Assembly (NCBI RefSeq): GCF_004785955.1
Contig: NZ_SJER01000004.1
Coordinates: 310,001 to 374,000, forward strand
DNA length: 64,000 nt
Source: Halostella litorea
Lineage (GTDB): Archaea > Halobacteriota > Halobacteria > Halobacteriales > Natronoarchaeaceae
Reading direction: 5' to 3'
Below, piece by piece: positions 1 to 7,940 of the stretch (positions are counted from its first letter, which is position 1; the number at the start of each line of letters is the position of its first letter). The notes under the pieces were generated by a model. The model was given only the letters and a program-made list of their open reading frames with translations, had not been told where the DNA came from and ran no database searches. The position numbers were made by a program, and so were the translations under genes.

Positions 1-641
1 CGCGTCGTGTTGATCGGATAGATGCCCAGGTCCATCATCGACGTCCCGTAGCCGGTCGCGTCCGGGTCGAGCCGCCACTGGTCCGGGTCGTCGATGATCG
101 AGAGCAGCGACTGCGAGTTGTTCCCGTATACCTGAACCGGCTCGCCGATGGCCCCGCTCTGGACCAGTTCGCGCGCTCGCCGCACCGCCGGCTCCGTATG
201 CATCCGGTAGGCGACCATCAGCGGGATCCCGCCGTCGTCGGCCGCCTCGACCATCCGGTCGGCGCGCTCGACGCTCGCCTCCATCGGCTTCTCGCAGAGC
301 ACGGCCTTGCCGAGGTCGGCGGCCGTCTCGACGTATTCGAGGTGGTAGGCGTTGGGCGTCGCGACGTAGACGGCGTCGTACTCGTCGCTCGCCTCGCCGT
401 CGTGGTACTCCGCGCCGGAGATTGCGTGGGGTACGTCGGCCTCGTCCGCGAACCGCTCCGCTTTCTCCCGCGAGCGGCTCACGAGCACCGTCGCCTCGCA
501 GAGGTCCGTGTCCCGGATCGCGGGGATGGCCTCGTCGATGGTCCACCAGCCGAGCCCGACGAGCGCGAGCCTGAGCGTTCCCTCCGTCGTCCCCTGCCAG
601 TCCCGTTCCGTGAACGAGTCGACCGTTTCTGGGATACCCAT
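1..641 (-). CDS. gfo6: D-xylose 1-dehydrogenase, Gfo/Idh/MocA family (3' end cut by window)
   Basis: Oxidises D-xylose to xylonolactone with NADP in the cytoplasm, the first step of the haloarchaeal oxidative pentose pathway. The visible N-terminal ~213 residues start at the ATG at 641 and show a Rossmann glycine region (ALVGLGWW), the Gfo/Idh motif CEKPMEAS, and [12 protein letters not shown], all very like Haloferax volcanii Gfo6 (XacA). The C-terminal part lies off the left edge. A TATA-like element at about 666-672 sits 25-31 nt upstream, which fits a leaderless mRNA. A CGCC-TTC-GGCG dyad lies between it and the start. The downstream pathway genes lie on the same strand at 958-3371. Substrate is inferred from the family. 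Confidence 0.85.
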   Translation of the reverse strand, partial: MGIPETVDSFTERDWQGTTEGTLRLALVGLGWWTIDEAIPAIRDTDLCEATVLVSRSREKAERFADEADVPHAISGAEYHDGEASDEYDAVYVATPNAYHLEYVETAADLGKAVLCEKPMEASVERADRMVEAADDGGIPLMVAYRMHTEPAVRRARELVQSGAIGEPVQVYGNNSQSLLSIIDDPDQWRLDPDATGYGTSMMDLGIYPINTT

Positions 642-645
642 ACCA

Positions 646-656
646 CGCCTTCGGCG
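646..656. promoter_or_regulatory. Dyad CGCCTTCGGCG over the gfo6 start region, candidate XacR operator
   Basis: A perfect 4+3+4 inverted repeat lies 5-15 nt before the gfo6 ATG, between the TATA-like element and the start. It differs by one central base from the dyad at 3457-3467 in the xacD/xacR promoter. The position suits repression or activation by the IclR regulator encoded at 3503; this is inference. Confidence 0.45.
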
Positions 657-744
657 GGGAAGTGTCATAAATGGTCATGCCTCGACGCTGGTTTCGACGA
701 ACGTCGTATAAAGAATTATGTGTCCGTCGAACACACCGACCCGT

Positions 745-846
745 ATGCGCTGGAAGTGCCCACGGTGTTCCGGTAGCGTGAAGCGTAGAAACGGCTCGCT
801 CGTCTGTGATACCTGTGGCCACGCGCCCAGACACGGCGCGGACTGA
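745..846 (+). CDS. 33-residue zinc-ribbon microprotein
   Basis: A tiny ORF begins MRWKCPRC and ends VCDTCGHAPRHGAD. It has two CxxC pairs (CPRC and CDTC) spaced for one zinc ribbon and nothing else. It is divergent from gfo6 and lies in a gap with no other gene. The AT-rich stretch about 711-722 could hold its TATA element. Small CxxC proteins are common and often functional in haloarchaea, but the role of this one cannot be read from sequence. The four cysteines in ideal spacing are the main evidence that it is real. Confidence 0.6.
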   Translation: MRWKCPRCSGSVKRRNGSLVCDTCGHAPRHGAD

Positions 847-957
847 CCGCTCGCCGAGCAGTCGGTCCGGGTCGGTGCGGTGCGCGCGGTCGAACCATGA
901 GGGTCCGGGGTCGTCGGTGTCCCGCCTGCCGACACGGGCGGGTCGGGTGGCCGTCGG

Positions 958-1827
958 CTACAGCTGTTCGACGGGGTTCACCAGCGTCCCGACGTTCTCG
1001 ATCTCGATGTTGACGACGTCGCCCTCCTCCAGGGTGAAGCCGTCCGGCGGGATGATCGACGTCCCGGTCAGGAGCGCGGTCGACTCGGGGACGTAGTTGT
1101 AGCGGCGGAAGAACTCCGCCAGTTCGTCGCAGGTCCGGACCATCTCGCTCGTCGACGTCGACTCCGTGAACGCGACGTCGCCGTCGCGCTCGATGGTGAG
1201 CGTCATCTCGACGTCGTGGGGGTCGCCGATGGTCTCCTCGGTGACGATGCAGGGCCCGATCGCGCAGCTCTTGTCGTAGATCTTGCTCTGCGGGAGGTAG
1301 AGGAGGTTCTCGCGTTCGATCTCGCGGCTACAGACGTCGTTGCCGACGGTGTAACCGACGATCTCCCCGTCGTGGAGCACCATCGTGAACTCGGGTTCCG
1401 GCACGTCCCAGTCGGAGTCCCCGCGGATGCCGACGGCGTCGTCCGGGCCGACCGTCCGCGTCGGCGTCGCCTTGAAGTACACCTCGGGGCGGTCGCCCTC
1501 GTACGCGCCAAGGTACGCCTCCTCCAGGCCGCCTTCCCCCTCGCGGGACTCCTGACTGATGGCGTACGTGACGCCCGCGCCCCACACCTCGTCGGGGTCG
1601 AAGGGCCGGATCAGGTTGTCACGGACCGTCTCACGGTCGATATCCGGCGCGTCCGCGAGGTGGCGGCGCGCGACGTCGTCGACGTTCTGGTCCGTCAGCG
1701 ACGCGGCGTCGGCGAGTTGCATAAACGAACTCGGCCCGGGCTCCGTCGCCGTCAGGTCGTACGTGCCCTCCCCGTCCTCCGCAATGAGCGACACAGTTTC
1801 GTCTCTCTGTATGCGGTAGTATCGCAT
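958..1827 (-). CDS. xacE: 2-keto-3-deoxypentonate dehydratase, fumarylacetoacetate hydrolase fold
   Basis: Dehydrates 2-keto-3-deoxy-D-xylonate (arabinonate) to alpha-ketoglutarate semialdehyde, the third enzymatic stage of the pathway. The 289-residue protein follows Sulfolobus KdaD closely: PxEVWGAGVTYA, VYFKATPTR, DSDWDVPEPEFTMVL (metal-binding acids), NDVCSREIERENLLYLPQ, KIYDKSCAIGP, and the closing TGTSIIPP...DVVNIEIENVGTLVNP. Length is typical. The ATG at 1827 has a TATA-like element (AAATATCTT on the + strand) 25-34 nt upstream. It lies between gfo6 and the sugar-acid dehydratase on the same strand but seems to have its own promoter. Function is well supported by similarity and context. 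Confidence 0.85.
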   Translation of the reverse strand: MRYYRIQRDETVSLIAEDGEGTYDLTATEPGPSSFMQLADAASLTDQNVDDVARRHLADAPDIDRETVRDNLIRPFDPDEVWGAGVTYAISQESREGEGGLEEAYLGAYEGDRPEVYFKATPTRTVGPDDAVGIRGDSDWDVPEPEFTMVLHDGEIVGYTVGNDVCSREIERENLLYLPQSKIYDKSCAIGPCIVTEETIGDPHDVEMTLTIERDGDVAFTESTSTSEMVRTCDELAEFFRRYNYVPESTALLTGTSIIPPDGFTLEEGDVVNIEIENVGTLVNPVEQL

Positions 1828-1841
1828 ATCCCCACGTGTAC

Positions 1842-1861
1842 TACCGACCGGTAAATATCTT
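1842..1861 (-). promoter_or_regulatory. Promoter of xacE with TACCG-AC-CGGTA dyad
   Basis: A TATA-like stretch (about 1852-1861) precedes the xacE start by 25-34 nt. A perfect 5+2+5 dyad at 1842-1853 overlaps its downstream edge. The dyad differs from the CGCC-GGCG type at the other two pathway promoters, so it may be incidental. Confidence 0.4.
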
Positions 1862-1863
1862 TG

Positions 1864-2195
1864 TGTTTCGGCTGAATCTAAGCGTCCGGTGATGCCGGAC
1901 GGCGATCCTGCTGAGATTTACGAACATATGGTTGTAAACTAACCCTGAGAGGGGATCGATCCCGATGGTCCCGTCGGGGCCCGTTCCGGCGATGGCGGAA
2001 ACGAGGCAGCCCGCCGGTGACCCGAACTAGTTGGACGAGGATTCGTAGGATGTCGGGTCGATAGTACCGTCGCGCCGACGCGCTGACCCGCCGACAGGCT
2101 CGGCTACCGAGTCGGAACGAACGCGGGTCGGGACGCGGCCGAACGAACCGCGGGCGATGCACCCGCGCGGAAAAGGTGGGACCTGCAGTCTGCGG
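1864..2195. other. Intergenic region, no gene seen
   Basis: These ~330 bases separate xacE from the sugar-acid dehydratase. Open frames here lack ribosome or promoter signals and show no recognisable motif. Nothing is called. Confidence 0.5.
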
Positions 2196-3371
2196 TTACC
2201 GCCTGTCGACTTCGCGTTTCTCCCAGTCCTTCTCGAAGAGGTTGATGGTGTGGACCTTGTCCTCGGTGTAGGCGTGTTCCTCGATGACGTCGTGGTTGAG
2301 TTCGATGCCGTAGCCCGGCCCCTCGGGCAGCTGGACGTAGCCGTCCTCGACCTCCAGCGGATCGACGAGCAGGTCGTCGACCCAGTCGACGTCGTACGTC
2401 TGGAACATCTCCTGGATCCGGAAGTTCGGGACCGAGGTACAGAAGTGGGAGTAGATCGCTCCCGCGACCGGCCCCTGCGGGTTGTGCGGGGCGATGTCGA
2501 CGTGGTCGGCCTCCGCGAGCCCGGCGATCTTCTTCCCCTCGGTGATCCCGCCGGTGTTCATCAGGTCGGGCTGGAGGACGTCGACGTCCGTCCGCGTGAC
2601 CAGCTCGTAGAACTCGTGTTTGGTCATGTGGCGCTCGCCGGTCGCGACCGGGATCGGCGACTTGGCCGCGACCTCACGCAGGCTGTTGATCGAGTCCGGC
2701 GGGCACGGCTCCTCGTACCAGGTGGGGTCGAACTCGTCGAGCTTCCGCGCGATGTCGACCGCCTGTCCGGCCGAGAACCGGCCGTGACACTCGATGAGCA
2801 GGTCGACGTCGGGGCCGACGGCCTCGCGGACCGCGCGGACGATGTCGACCGCGTGGTTGACGTCCTTCTTCGGCATCGACTGCCAGGCGGTGCCGAACGG
2901 GTCGAACTTCATCGCGTCGTAGCCGTCGTCGACGACGCGTTCGGCGGCCTCGGCGAACCCCTCGGGCTCTCCCTGGGTGTCCGTGTACCAGCCGTTCGCG
3001 TACGCGCGGAGTTCGTCGCCGTGGACGGAGCCGCCGAGCAGCTCGTACACCGGCTTGTCCAGCAGCTTCCCCTTGATGTCCCAGCAGGCCATGTCGACGG
3101 CCGAGCAGACGGTGGTGTTGATGACGTTCTTCGAGAACCACTCGTCGCGGTACATCTCCAGCCAGATCTGCTCCGTGTCGAAGGGGTCCTTCCCGACGAA
3201 GAAGTCGGACATCTCATCGAGCGCCTTCGCGACGGTGCGTGGCTTGTCGTGTGTCGTCGCCTCGGCGATCCCGGTCACCCCGGCGTCCGTCTCGAGTTCG
3301 ACGAACACCCACGGCTTCCACGGGTTGGCGACGAGATAGGTCTCGACGCCGGTGATACTTACATCTGACAT
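2196..3371 (-). CDS. xacD: Enolase-superfamily sugar-acid dehydratase (xylonate/galactonate type)
   Basis: A 391-residue member of the mandelate racemase/muconate lactonizing branch that removes water from an aldonic acid to give the 2-keto-3-deoxy acid. It shows an N-terminal capping domain, MKFDPFG with the first base region, IECHGRFS and YEEPCPPDS (metal-ligand acids), TGERHMTKHEF, and APHNPQGPVA at the end of the barrel. The start at 3371 is preferred over an in-frame ATG at 3413 because a strong TATA box (3398-3410) lies between them. The HGRFS/APHNPQGP features are also typical of galactonate dehydratases, so xylonate specificity rests on its neighbours xacE and gfo6. The symbol is tentative. 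Confidence 0.75.
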   Translation of the reverse strand: MSDVSITGVETYLVANPWKPWVFVELETDAGVTGIAEATTHDKPRTVAKALDEMSDFFVGKDPFDTEQIWLEMYRDEWFSKNVINTTVCSAVDMACWDIKGKLLDKPVYELLGGSVHGDELRAYANGWYTDTQGEPEGFAEAAERVVDDGYDAMKFDPFGTAWQSMPKKDVNHAVDIVRAVREAVGPDVDLLIECHGRFSAGQAVDIARKLDEFDPTWYEEPCPPDSINSLREVAAKSPIPVATGERHMTKHEFYELVTRTDVDVLQPDLMNTGGITEGKKIAGLAEADHVDIAPHNPQGPVAGAIYSHFCTSVPNFRIQEMFQTYDVDWVDDLLVDPLEVEDGYVQLPEGPGYGIELNHDVIEEHAYTEDKVHTINLFEKDWEKREVDRR

Positions 3372-3397
3372 TGCGTTCCATCCCTCACGCAGGTCCG

Positions 3398-3410
3398 TAT
3401 TAAATATATT
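3398..3410 (-). promoter_or_regulatory. TATA box of the sugar-acid dehydratase
   Basis: AATATATTTAATA on the minus strand is centred about 33 nt before the ATG at 3371, the spacing expected for a leaderless or near-leaderless haloarchaeal transcript. It argues against the longer reading from 3413. Confidence 0.65.
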
Positions 3411-3453
3411 CATGTGACACCGCCCCCCGCTGGCGCTATCACAGTCGGTTTCT

Positions 3454-3498
3454 TTCCGCCATCGGCGGAACGCCTATATGCTCCCGTGCTAACAGCAC
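3454..3498. promoter_or_regulatory. Two dyads flanking the xacR TATA element
   Basis: TTCCGCC-ATC-GGCGGAA (3454-3470) is a perfect 7+3+7 dyad ending just before the TATA-like TATATG at 3475-3480. GTGCT-AAC-AGCAC (3486-3498) is a perfect 5+3+5 dyad between that TATA and the xacR ATG. The first contains the core also seen before gfo6. They are good candidates for the XacR activator site and an autoregulatory site. Confidence 0.5.
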
Positions 3499-3502
3499 CT
3501 GT

Positions 3503-4264
3503 ATGGCAACACAGGACGCGCCGGTCGGGTCGGTTCAGACGACGGTGACGATCATCCAGGCGCTCCGCGACCTGGAGAGCACCGGCGTCTCCGAGCTCGC
3601 CGACCACCTCGACCTCCCGACGAGCACGGTGTTCGACCACCTCCGGACGCTGGAGACCAACGGGTTCGTAGTCAGCGACGGCGACGGCTACCGGATCGGC
3701 ACCCGCTTCCTGGAGATCGGGGGGTACGCCCGGAAGCAGGATCCGGTGTACAAGGTGGCCGAGCCGGAGATCCAGAAGGTCGCACACCAGACCGGCGAGC
3801 ACGCGAACCTCGTTATCGAGGAGTTCGGTAAGGGGGTGTTCTACGCCAAGGCCGAGGGCGAGGACGCGTTCCAGCTCGACACCCACGTCGGCAAGCAGGT
3901 CCACCTCTCGACGACGTCGGCGGGCAAGGCGATCCTGGCCGAGTTCACGGACGAGGAGATCCACGCGATTCTCGACGAGCACGGCCTGCCGGAGATCACC
4001 GAGCACACGATCACCGACCGCGACCGCCTCTTCGAGGAGATAGCGGAGTGCCGCGAGCGCGGGTTCGCCACCGACGACGAGGAGCGCATCCCGGGCGTGC
4101 GCTGTGTCGGCGCGGCGATCACCGACGACGACGGCGACGTGCTCGGCGCGGTCAGCGTCTCCGGCCCGAAAAGCGGCATGCAGGACGAGCGGTTCCACGA
4201 CGCGATCCCCGACCTCGTGCTCCGGACCGCGAACGTCATCGAGGTCAACATGAAGTACCGGTGA
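3503..4264 (+). CDS. xacR: IclR-family transcriptional regulator of pentose catabolism
   Basis: Controls the adjacent pentose genes; in Haloferax the IclR protein XacR is the pathway activator. The 253-residue protein has an N-terminal winged helix (about residues 8-65, with LADHLDLPTSTVFDHLRTLE as recognition region) and a C-terminal IclR effector domain containing HLSTTSAGKAILAE, RGFATDDEERIPGVRCVGAAI and a final DLVLRTANVIEVN helix. It is divergent from xacD with 131 bp between starts, and the TATA-like element ends 23 nt before its ATG. The effector is likely a pentose-derived intermediate, which is inference. Confidence 0.85.
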   Translation: MATQDAPVGSVQTTVTIIQALRDLESTGVSELADHLDLPTSTVFDHLRTLETNGFVVSDGDGYRIGTRFLEIGGYARKQDPVYKVAEPEIQKVAHQTGEHANLVIEEFGKGVFYAKAEGEDAFQLDTHVGKQVHLSTTSAGKAILAEFTDEEIHAILDEHGLPEITEHTITDRDRLFEEIAECRERGFATDDEERIPGVRCVGAAITDDDGDVLGAVSVSGPKSGMQDERFHDAIPDLVLRTANVIEVNMKYR

Positions 4265-4306
4265 CCGTCCGCAGGAGCCACACACTACCCCTCCCGACGC
4301 GCCCGC

Positions 4307-5275
4307 TCACGCCTCCCGCCACGCCGGCCGGCCGTCCTTCGTCGTCCGCGCCACGTCGCCGCGCTCGACGCGGGCCGCGAGATGCCCCGACAGCGGGTAC
4401 GCCAGGTCGACGTCCAGGCCGTAGCTCCCCCGGCGTTCCACCACGCCGTCAATCGCCTCACGGAGCGTGATCGGGCCGTCCTCCGCGACGAGGTCAAGCG
4501 CCAGCGCGTCCAGTTCCGACGCGAAGGCGAGCGACTCGTCGAGGAACGACTCGACGGCGGCCCCCTCGAAGGGCTCGTAGTGAGTCAGCGACAGCGTGTC
4601 GAGCGACAGCGCGCGCAGCAACTCGACCGTGTTCTCGTACTCGGGGCACAGGTAGTACGGCGGCGGCTGGATGTACTCGCCGTCGACGGTGAACACGCCC
4701 CGGCCGAACGCCGGGTCGCCCCCCACCACGACGTCGTACTCCGGGTCGTAGACCACGAGGTGTCCGCGTGTGTGCCCGGGCGTATGGAGCAGTTCGACGT
4801 CGCGGTCGGCGAGGGCGATCCGTTCCCCGCCGCGGAGGCCGATGTCGATCCGATCGTCCGGGCCCATCATCTCCCGAAGCCACTCGCGCGTCTCGTCGTC
4901 GTACGCGACGCCGTGGTCGTCGGCGAACATGCCGTAGCGCTCGCGCATGATGGCGTCGACGCTCTCCATCAGGGCGACGTCGGCCTCGTGTGCGGCGAGC
5001 GTGACCCCGGGCGCGTGGTCCCGGAGCGTCCGGTTTCCGCCGTGGTGGTCGGCGTCGGCGTGCGTGACGACGGCCAGGGACACGTCCGACAGATCCCATC
5101 CCTCGCTGTCGAGGTACGGTTCGTACACCGTCGTCGGCGCGTCGACGACGCCCGGGTCGACCAGGACCGGCCCGTCGGCCCCGTCGAGCACGTGGTAGCC
5201 GTGGCGTTTCCCGTCGATGACCGTCTCGACGCGGGTGATTCCGGGCGCTATCGTCGTGGCTTCCGGTTCTCGCAT
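4307..5275 (-). CDS. Metallo-beta-lactamase-fold hydrolase
   Basis: A 322-residue cytosolic MBL-fold protein. The metal-binding signature THADADHHGG lies near residue 70, followed by HTPGHTRGH, GGDPAFG and LTHYEPF, giving the usual dinuclear-metal histidine/aspartate set. The C-terminal ~80 residues are helical and probably cap the active site or form a winged helix. No signal peptide is visible. It converges on xacR and lies upstream of nothing obviously linked, so the substrate (thioester, lactone or phosphodiester) cannot be assigned. Confidence 0.7.
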   Translation of the reverse strand: MREPEATTIAPGITRVETVIDGKRHGYHVLDGADGPVLVDPGVVDAPTTVYEPYLDSEGWDLSDVSLAVVTHADADHHGGNRTLRDHAPGVTLAAHEADVALMESVDAIMRERYGMFADDHGVAYDDETREWLREMMGPDDRIDIGLRGGERIALADRDVELLHTPGHTRGHLVVYDPEYDVVVGGDPAFGRGVFTVDGEYIQPPPYYLCPEYENTVELLRALSLDTLSLTHYEPFEGAAVESFLDESLAFASELDALALDLVAEDGPITLREAIDGVVERRGSYGLDVDLAYPLSGHLAARVERGDVARTTKDGRPAWREA

Positions 5276-5340
5276 CGCGGTCGGGACGTTTCCGGCCTAC
5301 CTACTAAAACGTTCAGCCGGCCGACCCGTTGGGACGCCGC

Positions 5341-6855
5341 TCAGTACGCCGCGTCGAGGATGGCCTCGTCGAGGTCGTCGAACCGGTCGAGGTAGGCCAG
5401 CCGTTCCTCGCGGAGCGCCGCCCGCGCGGACTCGAAGTCGTCGACGCGGTCAGGCACGTCGTACGCGTCGACGTCGATGCCCGGCACGTCGGTCGGCACC
5501 GTCAGCCCGAGCGCCGGGTCGGTCTCCCACTCGATGCTCCCCCGGGCGACGCCTTCGAGGATGGCGACGGTCTCCTCGACGCCCACGTCGAGGGGGTCGT
5601 CCGTGCCGACGACGCCCGTGTTGATGACGTAACACTCGACGTCGAGTTCGGCGATGAGGTCGCGGAACCGGTTGCCCTCCGCGCCCTCGGAGCCGACGAT
5701 GAAGGGGTTCGTGCCGACGACGCGGATCGCCTCCCCGGCCCGCGAGGGGTCGCCGGCGCTCGTCTCGACCGACTCGCCGAGCATGAACGCGACCGCCGCC
5801 TGCTCGCTGTCGAGACGGGCGATCGGCGGCATCAGCGGGTTGCGCGTGATGAAAAACACCTGGTCGACGTCGGGCAGGTCGACGTCGTCGGACGCGCTCG
5901 CCAGCACCTCTCGGCGGACGACCGCCCGCGCGTTGCGGCCATGGCGCGGCTCGTCGAAGTGGACGGTGCCGTCGTCGTCGACGGCGACGTTCTCAAGCAC
6001 CGCGCTCCCGTCGGTGGCCGCCCCGTGCAGTTGCGGCTGTTCGTCGGCCTCCAGCCCGATGGTCTTGATGTACAGGCCGCCGCCCTCGCTGCCGGCGACC
6101 GTCCCGGAGGGCAGGAGCGCACAGACGTCGTCCTGGATCATCTCCACGCCCTCGGGGTCGTCCAGTCGGAGGCCGTGGCTGGTCAGCGTCGACTTCCCCG
6201 TCCCGGAGAGGCCGAGGAACAACTGGCCCACTTCGCGGCGGCCGTCCCCGTCGTCTAGGGTGACCCGTTTGCTGCCGGCGTGGAGGCCCAGCCCGCCCCG
6301 CTGTTTCGCACGGAGCATGAACAGCCGGAGGAACGACTTCTTGGCCTCCCCCGTGTAGTCGCTGCCCAGCACCGTCGTCAGGCCAGCGTCGGGGAGCACC
6401 CGAATGACCGGCTCCTCCCTCGCGTCGGGAAGCTGGACCGTGACGAAGTCCGGTTCGCCGCCGTCCGACGGTTCGAGGAGCTTCGCCCACGCGAGGGCGA
6501 TGCGGCCGTACTCCTTCGGGAGGTAGAGCCGGCAGACGTGGGAGGCGTCCGGGTGTCGCCCGACGACGCGGTCGACACAGACCACGTCGTTGTCCGGGTC
6601 CGACACCCAGTCTACGCCCGCCTCGAAGACCGAAAGGTCCGCCCCGTCGAAGGAGTCGTCGACGGCGTTCGCGGTCCGGTCGGCGCTCCGCGAGCGGTAC
6701 TCGCTGGTGTAGGCCGGCGACCCGTACTCGGTCGTCGTCTCTAGCGGGGCCGAGAACTCCCGAAGCGCCTCCAGCGACGGGTTGTACGTGACGTGGTCGG
6801 CCGCCTCCGGGTCCGGATACGTGTCCGGCATCGGCCACTCAGTGGCGTCTGTCAT
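5341..6855 (-). CDS. pckA: Phosphoenolpyruvate carboxykinase (ATP)
   Basis: Converts oxaloacetate and ATP to PEP, ADP and CO2 for gluconeogenesis. The protein (about 504 residues) has the kinase P-loop GLSGTGKSTLTSHGL, the metal-binding IQDDVCAL region, and downstream FDEPRHGRNARAVVRRE and FFITRNPLMPPIARL, all standard for ATP-type enzymes. Length suits the family. The ATG at 6855 is favoured because the in-frame ATG at 6885 overlaps a TATA-like ACTTATGG. The enzyme would feed hexose synthesis during growth on the pentoses and organic acids handled by neighbouring genes, although no operon link is visible. Confidence 0.9.
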   Translation of the reverse strand: MTDATEWPMPDTYPDPEAADHVTYNPSLEALREFSAPLETTTEYGSPAYTSEYRSRSADRTANAVDDSFDGADLSVFEAGVDWVSDPDNDVVCVDRVVGRHPDASHVCRLYLPKEYGRIALAWAKLLEPSDGGEPDFVTVQLPDAREEPVIRVLPDAGLTTVLGSDYTGEAKKSFLRLFMLRAKQRGGLGLHAGSKRVTLDDGDGRREVGQLFLGLSGTGKSTLTSHGLRLDDPEGVEMIQDDVCALLPSGTVAGSEGGGLYIKTIGLEADEQPQLHGAATDGSAVLENVAVDDDGTVHFDEPRHGRNARAVVRREVLASASDDVDLPDVDQVFFITRNPLMPPIARLDSEQAAVAFMLGESVETSAGDPSRAGEAIRVVGTNPFIVGSEGAEGNRFRDLIAELDVECYVINTGVVGTDDPLDVGVEETVAILEGVARGSIEWETDPALGLTVPTDVPGIDVDAYDVPDRVDDFESARAALREERLAYLDRFDDLDEAILDAAY

Positions 6856-6885
6856 TCTACGGGGTACTCGGCCGGATTGTTCCAT

Positions 6886-7383
6886 AAGTGTGTTGATGTC
6901 GGGGTTTTCTCGAGCGAGATTAACTCACGATCGGGTATATCGTTTGGCGTTCATGGAGGTAGCCGTCTGCGTCTCGGGCGCGTCGGTTCGGGTCGTGCTT
7001 CAGAATCGTTGGAGGGGCCGAACTCTCCCCAGACCGGGTTTCGAGTAGCCGTAACTACCTCTCCAAAATATAGTATGTAAATGTTATACTTCTACCCGCA
7101 ATTCATTACTAGTAGTTCGAATATCCGTCTCTGGTGGCTTGAGAAGGCAGTCCTACTTCGCCTAACCAGGGTACTGATCCTATAGAGAACTGACCGAAAA
7201 GCTTGATTTTTGCCCCTGTTTCTCTCGACTGCATCTGAAAATGCGGAAAATCTGACCGAAACCAGATCTTTGGACGGCTATTCCACGGGGAATTGCTAAT
7301 TCCATCGAAACAAGTATTGGATAGATTTTGTAAACTCAAACATATTCAAATTCGTATATAACAACCGCGAGTTGAAACCCCAC
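6886..7383. other. AT-rich island without a convincing gene
   Basis: About 500 bases of clearly lower G+C than both neighbours. The only open stretch, on the minus strand at 7109-7339, has no recognisable family. The composition shift and the absence of a gene suggest relic or inserted DNA, perhaps the remains of a mobile element, but no terminal repeats were identified. Confidence 0.4.
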
Positions 7384-7866
7384 TCACCGGTAGCTGACGT
7401 CGACCCACACCTCCGTCCCGCTGTCGGGGTCGACGGCGGCCCGGACCTCCGGAACTAGCGAGTCGCGGACGCAGTCCCGCCAGACATCCATCTCCCGTTC
7501 GAGGTACTCCTCGACGGTCGCCTCGTCGACGTCGTCCCCGCCGTCGACGCGGGCGGCCCGCCGCGCGTCCTCACGGGTCGGGATCCGGACCGTCGTCCGT
7601 TCGGGGTCGTCGCCGCGGTAGTTCTCGACGAACAGTTCGGGCGGGAGGTCGAGGGGCGTCGCGCCCGCCGCCCGATCCGTCGCCTCGTCGTCGCTAATGG
7701 TCAGTTCCGCGCGCTTCTCGCCGTCGAGCGGCGGCGAGACGCGGAGCACGTGGCGACGCCCGACGGCGTCCTCGTCTCGGTTCCGCTCGAAGGCGGCGAT
7801 GACGGCTTCGGGATCGACGACGACGGTTTCGATCCCCGCGGTCGCCGCGGCGTTCCGGTGTTCCAT
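7384..7866 (-). CDS. Conserved-looking haloarchaeal hypothetical protein
   Basis: A 160-residue, very acidic soluble protein with no membrane segment, signal or cysteine pair. It starts MEHRNAAATAGIETVVVDPEAVIAAF and has a basic-residue-poor C-terminal helix ending VWVDVSYR. Codon use matches neighbouring genes, so it is probably real. I do not recognise the family. It stands alone between the AT-rich island and a histidine kinase on the same strand. Confidence 0.55.
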   Translation of the reverse strand: MEHRNAAATAGIETVVVDPEAVIAAFERNRDEDAVGRRHVLRVSPPLDGEKRAELTISDDEATDRAAGATPLDLPPELFVENYRGDDPERTTVRIPTREDARRAARVDGGDDVDEATVEEYLEREMDVWRDCVRDSLVPEVRAAVDPDSGTEVWVDVSYR

Positions 7867-7940
7867 GCGAGTGCAGTCGGGCTACTCCCCCTTGATAGCT
7901 CCCCCCGGACGGTCGCCCGGCCGACGCGCCTTTCGTTACC

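Noticed and set aside
2157-3368. Plus-strand frame over the sugar-acid dehydratase
   Set aside because: Fully antisense to a well-supported enolase-superfamily gene.
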